A stretch of 64,000 nucleotides of DNA from positions 38,199,331-38,263,330 of the forward strand of contig OY726563.1 in the NCBI GenBank assembly GCA_963383645.1, in the 5' to 3' direction. The notes below the pieces were generated by a model. It worked only from the letters and a program-made list of their open reading frames with translations, was not told the DNA's origin and ran no database searches. The number at the start of each line of letters is the position of its first letter. Positions within the stretch are counted from its first letter, which is position 1. The stretch is from Muscardinus avellanarius (Eukaryota > Chordata > Mammalia > Rodentia > Gliridae). Of the stretch, positions 57,152 through 64,000 are shown piece by piece. Both the position numbers and the translations under genes were made by a program.

Positions 57152-57512
57152 ATCAAGCTGGGCATGGTGGCACATGTAATCCCAGCATTTGGGAGGCTGA
57201 GATGGAGGTCGTGGTTTGAGGACAGCCTCAGCTACTACTTTGTGAGGCCCTTTGTAGCTCAGTGAGACCCTGTTTCAAAATAAAGAATAAAAAATAGGGC
57301 TGGGGGTGTAGCTCAGAGGTAGAACGCCCCTGGGTTCCATCCCCAGTACTGCCCCCCCCAAAACAAACAAACAAACAAACAAACAAAAAAACCTATCAGG
57401 TGGCTGAGTATGGTAGCACATTGCCTGTAATTCAGGTACTTGAGATGCTGAGACAGGGGAATCCCAGATTTGAGGTCAGCCCTAGTAATTTAGTGAGACC
57501 CTCAGCAAAAAC
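57152..57512 (+). mobile_element. Type a SINE plus a SINE head fragment
   Basis: Type a 57152-57390 with (CAAA)n tail, fragment 57393-57512 (GGCTGAGTATGGTAGCACAT). Confidence 0.84.
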
Positions 57513-57739
57513 AGATATAATTCAAAGTTTTCTCTAATATGGTATTCCGACTTCTTGTTTGCATCTGATATGTTTTCCTGAGTGGTTGGACAAAGTGGGT
57601 GACATTAGCAAAACTAACTTGAAATTGAGTGATACTTGGGCACTTCTGTGAGAATGTGTCTGAAATGAGAGCATATCATATTTTGGCCAAAAAAGATCAT
57701 AGAGCCAGCGTCTTCCACTATCTTTTAGGGTTAATTAAT

Positions 57740-57930
57740 TAATTTATTTTTTTGATGGTACTCGGGATGGACTCTCTCAGCTCTATTTTTTTTTTATTTT
57801 TGAAACAAGGTCTCACTTGAGTTGTTAAGGGCCTTGCTGAGTAGCTGAGGCTCTCTGTGAACCACAATCCTCCAGCCTCAGCCTCCGGAAAAACTGGGAT
57901 TACAAGTGTGCGTCACCACACCTGGCTTAG
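57740..57930 (-). mobile_element. SINE, tail shortened
   Basis: GGTACTCGGGATGGACTCTC to CGTCACCACACCTGGCT; TTAGGGTTA flanks. Confidence 0.8.
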
Positions 57931-58867
57931 GGTTAGTTTTTTTTTAATAGTAGTAAATCTAGTGATGATTGTTTATTCTACTTTATGCAGTGTTGATGGG
58001 AACATCTTTACCTTGCTAGGGTTTTCTAGAACTTAGACAACTGCTTTAGTTAGGTTATATATTATAGATGCTCCCTAAGCATTGAACATAGTCTTGAGTT
58101 TTGTTCTTAGCATTAACCATCTGCTTAGTATAAAAATTCTGTGCATGGTGATGTTCTGGTGAGTATATAGAACAATTATTTACCTTAGCTTTCACTTTTA
58201 TATTGCAGGTCATGAGTTTTTGTTGCCACTTCCAATACATAAGGAAGGAAAGGACAGAAACTCTAGTAGTTTTGGAAAATGTTAGCACTATAGCAAAAAA
58301 TGTTCCAATGCTAGAAAAGGTAACACTTTTCCAATTCTGAGACCTAACCCAGTTTATTGCTTTGTTCATCATCATTTGGTATTCTACAGCAGTGAATGGC
58401 CTTGGATCTGTGTTCTCACTGTTGTAGGATATAAGAAATGTCTTTTTTTCATAATATATCTTTATTTCAGAAGAAAGGCAGAGCTGGTCTGATAATTTTT
58501 GCTGACCCCTCCTTTAAGAAGAACTGGGTAATCTGCATAAATATATATATGCTTAATGTTCATTTTGACCTGGCAAGCTAGAAAAGACATTCCTGGCTTA
58601 TGATGGGTCCACCTTAGAATTTTTTTATTATTTTTTCCTCCAGTGGTACAAAAATCACACATTCATTTGAACCTTAGTTTGAATTTTGATCTTTTTCTGA
58701 GCTTGTGTTAAAGCAGTATGATGCTCTCACAGTGCCAAGCAGTTGCAGCAAGACCAGCTCCTAGTCAGCCATGTAGTCATGAGGGGAAACAAATGATGCT
58801 CTACAATGTGCTGTGTTGTTACGTTGGAATATATGCTAGGTTAGATGAAGGTAATTTTTTATTTTTA
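57931..58867. other. Intronic sequence, nothing recognised
   Basis: A 106-codon - strand frame (58055-58375) has no recognisable similarity and no supporting signals. Confidence 0.45.
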
Positions 58868-59083
58868 TTTTTTGTGTGGTATTGAGGGTTGAACCCAGGG
58901 TCCTTCTACCTCTGCCAGCCGTATTTTTTTATTCTTTATAACTAGTAAAGAGTAAAATAGGGTCTCACTGAGTTGTCAGAGATCTCGCGAAGTAGCTGAG
59001 GCTGGCCGTGAACCTGTGTTTTTCCTGTCTCAGCCTCCCAAGTACTGGGATTACAAGCATGCACCACCACACCCAGCTCTTTT
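58868..59083 (-). mobile_element. SINE
   Basis: GTATTGAGGGTTGAACCCAG to GCACCACCACACCCAGCT. Confidence 0.82.
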
Positions 59084-59226
59084 TTTTTTTAGTTTATTTT
59101 TGTTTTTTTAAAACCAGTTTGCTTTATGTTGCCCAAGCTGGTCTTGAATTTGTGTATTCAAGTGATCCCTCCACCTCAGCTTCCCAAGCAACGGGGACTA
59201 CCCATGTGCCTCACTGCACCTGGCTT
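59084..59226 (-). mobile_element. Older 7SL-derived monomer (proto-B1/FLAM-like)
   Basis: GTTGCCCAAGCTGGTCTTGA, TTCAAGTGATCCCTCCACCT and GGGGACTACCCATGTGCC match 7SL-type monomers more closely than the local dimeric SINE. Confidence 0.65.
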
Positions 59227-59334
59227 CAGTGCATTTCGATATATAATATTTTAAATTTGTTATTAGTTTTACATAAAGGTAAACCCATTATAAATTGAAA
59301 AACATCTGTGTTCTTATATGAGGAGGAATATTGG

Positions 59335-59870
59335 TACCCCCACGACTGTTGCAGGAAACTAGGTCACTGAAGACAAGAGACAAGAGACTGTAGTGGGAAG
59401 CAGATTATTTTATTCACTAGTAAAGGCTCACTAAACAAAGCTTCAGGTCTGAGCACCAAGCAATGAACATACAAATTCCTTTATGCATTTGGTCACCTAA
59501 GGTTTGGAGGGGAGAGATTTATTTCACCTAGTCTAAGTGAGAAACAGAAGCCGGATGGCAGTTAGTGATCATTTAATTCTGTGTCCTATCTGCAGGTAGC
59601 CTAGGGCATCTCTGCTTTGTTTATATCTGAGGGGGATGGTACTGGAGCATACCTCTCCAGTGGTCTAGGGAGGCCTGGCTTTGTTTATATCTGAGGGAGC
59701 ATGTTTTATATCTTATCTTTGGATCTGTCTACTTGTTAACATCTCAGGGTGGGTTGAGGGGCTGTGAAGAAGCCTTATTCTTTTATTTGAATTTTAGACT
59801 TTTAGCCAAAAGTGGCTCCAAGGAGCCAGATGGGCTCCTGCCTCTTGACTATACACTGATAAGTGCTGTA
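59335..59870 (-). mobile_element. Probable diverged LTR
   Basis: AATAAAATAA reads on the - strand near 59408. A repeated CTTTGTTTATATCTGAGGG (59617 and 59671 regions) and a possible TGTTGCAGG start suggest an old LTR. Ends and TSD are not clear. It could also be another kind of interspersed repeat. Confidence 0.45.
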
Positions 59871-59969
59871 GTATAAAAGGTACTCTAAGTTGAATATAGG
59901 TTTTGTAATGATGTTTGGTGGGGAAGAGTATGAGTTAAAGAATCACTGTCTAGTCACTTATCAACACTT

Positions 59970-60097
59970 TTTATTTTTTTGTACTGGGAGTTAAACCCAG
60001 GATATTCTACCTCTGAGCTACACCTTAGCTCTTTTTCCTTTTTATTTTTTGAAGCAATATCTATCATTAAGTTTCTGAGACTGGCCTTGAACTGCCA
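59970..60097 (-). mobile_element. Old SINE, truncated
   Basis: GTACTGGGAGTTAAACCCAG to GGCCTTGAACTGCC. Confidence 0.72.
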
Positions 60098-60310
60098 AGT
60101 TATTTTCCAGAGAGGTTATACCATTTTACATTCCCACCAGTAATGTATGAATGATAGGTTTTTTTTGTATTCTTGCCATCATTTAGTATGAACTCTGTTA
60201 TTTAACCATTCTGATAGGTATATCATGATTAATTATTGATATAATTTGCATTTCTCTAATAGTGATTGAAATTGAGCATCTTATGTACATAATTTGATTA
60301 TTTAAAAATT
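60098..60310 (-). mobile_element. Old L1 ORF2-end fragment
   Basis: TTCCAGAGAGGTTATACCAT and ATTCCCACCAGTAATGTATG are the typical reversed ORF2 C-terminal region of mammalian L1. Confidence 0.7.
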
Positions 60311-60761
60311 TTGGGTTTTAAAAGTTTCTTATATCTTCCAGATAAAAATATGTTGCAAGTGGGTCAGATTACGTGTTGGTACCCTTGTGGAACAGAAGCT
60401 GGCTTGGCCCTAGGTTTTGTTGTTACCTCTGGATTAGATAGTACCACCAGCGTAGTGGTTGTAGATCTGGGACTTTGAATGGCCTGGGTCTTTCTAACTG
60501 CTGCTAAAGGTGGGCTGACTCACCTGTGTTTGCACTGATTGTCTTCCTTTCTTCCTCCTTTCCTCTTTACCTTTCCTGTGGTGGTTCTGGGTTGAAGAAG
60601 ATCTTGCTAGTGCCCAGTGCAGGTAGTATCTCTGGGTATACTGTAGAGAAGTAAAAAGAAAACCCGGGGAATTCACTATGTTGCCTTCCTCAAGTCTTAG
60701 AGTCCCTAGATAATACATCTCTTTGTAGTTTTGTATTTGTGTGTAAAGAGGAATTTTTGAT
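60311..60761. other. Intronic sequence, nothing recognised
   Basis: No element or coding segment is identified. Confidence 0.5.
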
Positions 60762-60970
60762 TTTTCGCGGTACTGGGGAATGGAACCCAGGGGCATTCAA
60801 TACCTCTGAGTGACACACCAGCCCTAATTTTTTTATTCTTTATTTTTGAAACAGGGTCTCACTGAGTTACCAGGGGCCTCACTTAAGTAGCTGAGGCTGT
60901 CCACAAACCGCAATCCTCCAGTCTTGGACTCCTGAATCTGGGACTTCAAGTCTGTGTCACCAGGCCTGCT
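60762..60970 (-). mobile_element. Type a SINE
   Basis: GCGGTACTGGGGAATGGAAC to GTCACCAGGCCTGCT. Confidence 0.85.
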
Positions 60971-61028
60971 ATTTAGTCTACATTCAAGTTACAGTGTATC
61001 TCTTCATATGTAGTATAAGAAACTTGGT

Positions 61029-61245
61029 AATGCTGGGTGTGGTGATGCATGCTTGTAATCCCCGCACTTGAGAGTCAGAGACAGGAGGATCGCGAAGGTT
61101 CGAAGCCAGCCGCGCCTTAGGAGACCCTGTTTCCAAATAAAAAAATGTAAAAATAGGTCTGGGAGTGTAGCCCGGAGGTAGAAGGGCTTCCAGGAACCCC
61201 AGTACCACCCAAAAAACCCAAAAACAAACAAACAAACAAAAAACT
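61029..61245 (+). mobile_element. Type c SINE with (CAAA)n tail
   Basis: AAACTTGGTAA duplicated on both sides. Confidence 0.9.
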
Positions 61246-61631
61246 TGGTAACATAATACCTTTGTTTCATGTCCTATATTTTGTAATATTGTAATTTTTT
61301 TATTTCTTTATTTGTTATGGAGCCCAAAATACACTTATTATTTTTCTTTAAAAAGTATCTTTAAGGAGATTTATTACTGTGAAAAATCTTATTTACCTGC
61401 ATTTTTATTCTTTCCTTTGCTTTTCATTCTATTGTATATGCTTAGATTTCTGCTTTGTGTTATTTTTTATTCTGCCTGAGGGACTTTACTATTTCTTATA
61501 GTGAAAATTTACTGATAATTTTTTCAGCCCTTTCCTGCAAAAGTTGTATTTCTCATTTATTTAAAAATATTTTGATTTGGTATAGAATTAAAGATTAGTT
61601 TACTTCCCTCTCCTCTTTAATGAATTTTCTC
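61246..61631. other. Intronic AT-rich sequence
   Basis: It ends in a (CTTT)n run at the tail of the next SINE. Otherwise unassigned. Confidence 0.5.
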
Positions 61632-61817
61632 TTTCTTTCTTTCTTTCTTTCTTCTTTCTTTCTTTCTTTCTTTCGTACTGGGGATGGAACCCAGGGGTAG
61701 TCTACCTCCGAACTACACCCCCAGCCCTATTTATTTTTTTCTTTATTTTGAAACAAGATCTTACTAAGTTTCAGAGGGTCTCACTGAGTATCTGAGGCTG
61801 TCCTCAAACCATGATCC
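61632..61817 (-). mobile_element. Type a-like SINE, left piece, with (CTTT)n tail
   Basis: CTTT run, GTACTGGGGATGGAACCCAG to CTCAAACCATGATCC, where an LTR interrupts. Confidence 0.86.
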
Positions 61818-62728
61818 TGAAACGGGGGTTTCTTGAGAGAAAACCCGGCAAGTTCTTGTCTACGCCGACCTCAGGAAGGGGAGTAAAAGGTTTATTGGAA
61901 GCAGCAGGGAATGGGGGGAGAGTGGCTGAACACCCCCAAAGGGGCTGGAACTCTGGGTCCAGCAGCTGTCTTCAGGACAATACTTGAGAGTAGCCCAAGC
62001 AAGGTGCAGGCTGCTTTCTTCTGGAGTCCACGCCATCTGCCAGAAGGGAATAGAGAAAAGTGGCCAAACACCCCATAGGGGTGGTTGGAACTCCGGGGTC
62101 CAGTAGCTGCCTTCAGGGTCACTACCCGAGTGTCGCCCAAGCCAAGTGCCCATCAGTTGCAAACTACTTTCTCCCAGAGTCCACGCGATCTGCCAGAAAA
62201 GAGGTACAGGTCACCCCTAGGGGCCTGGTCAGCCATGATGTCCAGCTGAGGCCTTCAGGTCACTACTCCAGAGTAGCCCGAGCCACGTGCCCTCAGATGC
62301 ACTCTGCCTTCTCTCAGGGCCAACACGATCTGCAAGAGAAAGAACAGTTCCCCAAAAGGGGAGGGGGTCCCGAGAGGGAAAGTCCCCCTTTGTGGTCAGG
62401 TCAGGCAAGGCCTTACCGCTTGCTTGCATGTTTGTTTTTTGGTTAGGGTGACTTTTGGGATTCCAAGGAGAATTTGCATAGGGTATTTGCAAGTCCTTTG
62501 AAGGGTCTCTTCTCCTTTCATTCAGTAGGAGTGTCCACTTGCTCTGTGCTGGCTCCTGGGTTTGTTGATTAGTAAACAGATGGCTTTGTGAAGCTCTGGC
62601 CTTCTTATCTCTGAGCCTTTGGAGTTTCAGGCATTTGTCACCCCTCAGGAAACTCAGGAAACTCAGGAAATTAACTTTTTTCTACCTAGGCCTTTCCCCT
62701 ATCTGCCTATTTCCTTTCTATCTCCTCA
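61818..62728 (-). mobile_element. Solo LTR with internal ~147-bp repeats, inserted in a SINE
   Basis: It is a 911-bp TG...CA element with the 4-bp TSD ATCC (61814-61817, 62729-62732) inside a - strand SINE. AATAAA reads on the - strand near 61890. About three diverged units of roughly 140-153 bp start near 61898, 62041 and 62194. Each ends in a motif like CCACGCCATCTGCCAGAA and contains GTAGCCC(A/G)AGC. They are probably duplicated U3 enhancer units. Confidence 0.85.
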
Positions 62729-62732
62729 ATCC

Positions 62733-62797
62733 TACTGTCTCAGCTTTCCCAAGTACTGGGATTACAAGTGTGTGCCACCACACCCAGCTCTCCTTAA
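62733..62797 (-). mobile_element. Same SINE, right piece
   Basis: TACTGTCTCAGCTTTCCCAA to CCACCACACCCAGC. Confidence 0.84.
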
Positions 62798-62977
62798 TGC
62801 TTTATAAAGATGTCACACCACTGTTTTTTGCTTTAATGTTTTCCTTTTGAAATGAAGTTTACTGTCATAATTTTCTTCCATAAGTAAGGGGCCTTTCCTT
62901 CCTTTGGCTACTTTTGCGATTTCCTCTTTATTACTAGTTGTAAATAGTTGATTTATACATTGTAGGCTTTTGTTTTA

Positions 62978-63043
62978 ATTTTGGTGGTACTGGGGTTCCT
63001 GGAAGCCCTTCTACCTCCGGGCTACACTCCCAGACCTATTTTA
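62978..63043 (-). mobile_element. Type c SINE, left piece, split by LTR G
   Basis: GGTACTGGGGTTCCTGGAAG to CCCAGACCTATTTTA. Confidence 0.9.
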
Positions 63044-63778
63044 TGTACCAGTATTGGGAAGAGGCATCAAAATGTATTAGTGTGCTGGTATTGGAAAATG
63101 GCTTTGATAATTTCCCAAATGTAAAATCTAGTCAGAGCTTAGGTGCTGTGCAGGTACTTAGGCAGGGAGGGGGCTGCAGCGATGACAAGGCAGAGTTCCT
63201 CTCTGTCTGTGTCTTTGCCCTTCATTCTAATCATTAACCTATCTATAGTAAAAGCCTTAGAGTCAACTGAAGCCATTAATCCTAAAATTACAATGGAGGC
63301 ACCTGGTGCCTGTTTCCCTCCTCTCCTCTGGGATCCGGCTTGGGCATAGGAAAGGTAAACTTTGTGTGCGGCTTCAGAGCACCCTAGTTGATGAGCAACC
63401 AATACTGCCCAATACAATAGAGCCCAGGGCCAGGTAGATTCTTGACCCTTGCACTTAGGAAGTGCACTGTGGGGAGACAAAGAGGCACCACCTGGCTAAG
63501 TAACTAGCCCATTGCCTTGGTAACGCTGATGAGAAAGATACCAATACAAAATCTATTTAAGGGTTGGGGTCCCCAAAAGGGGCTGGACTTCCATTTTCGG
63601 GTTCCCCAGCATTCGGGTCAGCATGCTGCTTTTTCTCTTCTCCATTTTCTACTGATCTCTTTCCTGCTAATTTTGTAATAAAGGTTTGTTAAAGTTACAC
63701 TGAGCTGCCCGTTAATTTTTCTATTCGACCAATCTTAGTTGAATAAGAAAAAGAACCCCACCATTTCAAACCATAACA
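63044..63778 (+). mobile_element. Solo LTR G (5-bp TSD), inserted in a type c SINE
   Basis: It starts TGTACCAGTATTGGGAAGAG and ends CCATAACA, with the perfect 5-bp TSD TTTTA (63039-63043, 63779-63783). TATTTAAG near 63552 is TATA-like and AATAAA is at 63677-63682. Its first 17 bases and last 5 match family 2 LTRs but the middle differs, so it is a related family. Confidence 0.9.
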
Positions 63779-63893
63779 TTTTATACTTTTTATTTGGAAA
63801 CAGGGTCTCTTAGGCGAGCAAGGCTGGCTTCAACCTGTGTCATCCTCCTGTCTCTACCTCCCAGGCGTGGGGATTACAAGTGTGCTGTAGGCT
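63779..63893 (-). mobile_element. Type c SINE, right piece
   Basis: TTTTATACTTTTTATTTGGA to GGGGATTACAAGTGTGC. Confidence 0.88.
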
Positions 63894-63904
63894 TTTAAAA
63901 GTCT

Positions 63905-64000
63905 TGTTTTGCTGGGTATGGTGGCCCAAGCTTCCCTGCGCTTTGGAGGCGGAGACCGGAGGATCGGATCGCACAGGTTCGAATCCCCAGCCTCGCTGGC
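63905..64000 (+). mobile_element. Type c SINE, cut by window end
   Basis: TGCTGGGTATGGTGGCCCAA; GGATC is duplicated in the body (GGATCGGATCGC). Confidence 0.82.

Larger units (their letters stand above)
27617..64000 (+). other. KDM6A: KDM6A intron 2 (5′ part)
   Basis: The donor GTAAGG at 27617 opens an intron that runs beyond the window. I searched by eye for the expected next exon peptide (AVRCYES...) and did not see it. The intron begins with about 2.8 kb that lacks interspersed repeats and then becomes repeat-dense. Retroelements lie in both orientations. Confidence 0.8.

Noticed and set aside
27617..64000. KDM6A exon 3
   Set aside because: Looked for coding sequence for AVRCYESLILKAEGK with flanking splice sites on + and did not find it. 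It presumably lies beyond 64000.

Overview
The window is mammalian nuclear DNA and holds the 5′ end of one recognisable gene, KDM6A (UTX), on the + strand. The gene is identified from the N-terminal protein encoded by two exons. KDM6A is X-linked in placental mammals, so the fragment is probably X-chromosomal (inference). The organism looks like a rodent outside the mouse/rat group. The dominant repeat is a dimeric SINE with a 7SL/B1-like head (GCCGGGCGTGGTGGCGCACG) fused to an ID-like, tRNA-derived tail (GTGTAGCTCAGAGGTAGAAT, then GGGTTCCATCCCCAG). That architecture matches B1-dID-type SINEs described from squirrel-related, dormouse and beaver-related rodents. The species cannot be named from the sequence alone.

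Layout. 1-25.5 kb is upstream intergenic DNA crowded with retroelements: a remnant provirus with a tRNA-Pro-like primer site (408-1333), two copies of a non-autonomous ERV with 323-bp LTRs (1881-3406 and the complete 5376-9144), several solo LTRs, an old MaLR LTR, L1, L2, MIR and hAT fossils, and many SINEs. At 9565-11549 three solo LTRs are nested inside one another, each with its own target-site duplication (TSD). 25.5-28 kb is the KDM6A CpG island, with promoter motifs, exon 1 (27187-27347), a 205-bp intron and exon 2 (27553-27616). From 27617 to the end is KDM6A intron 2. Its first 2.8 kb lacks SINEs. The rest carries dense SINEs, an L1 that keeps both ends but lacks its middle (49152-51909), a retrotransposed ERV transcript (46538-47304) and two more LTRs (61818-62728, 63044-63778). 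Exon 3 was not found.

SINE shorthand used below. Type a: tail reads 'GGGTTCCATCCCCAGACCCGC', body has AATAAAGAATAAAAAATAGG. Type b: 'TCTGGGAGTATAGCCCGGAGG', body ATAAAATAGG. Type c: a shortened body with the tail reading 'GAAGGGCTTCCAGGAACCCC'. 'Old' means too diverged to type. + means the B1-like head reads on the + strand. SINE ends are read by eye and may be off by some bases.

Functionally the only host gene product is the start of the H3K27 demethylase KDM6A. Points worth a second look are the young provirus with BANP-type and YY1-type motifs about 18-21 kb upstream of the gene, two insertions that look like reverse-transcribed polyadenylated LTR transcripts, and the start-codon context of KDM6A.
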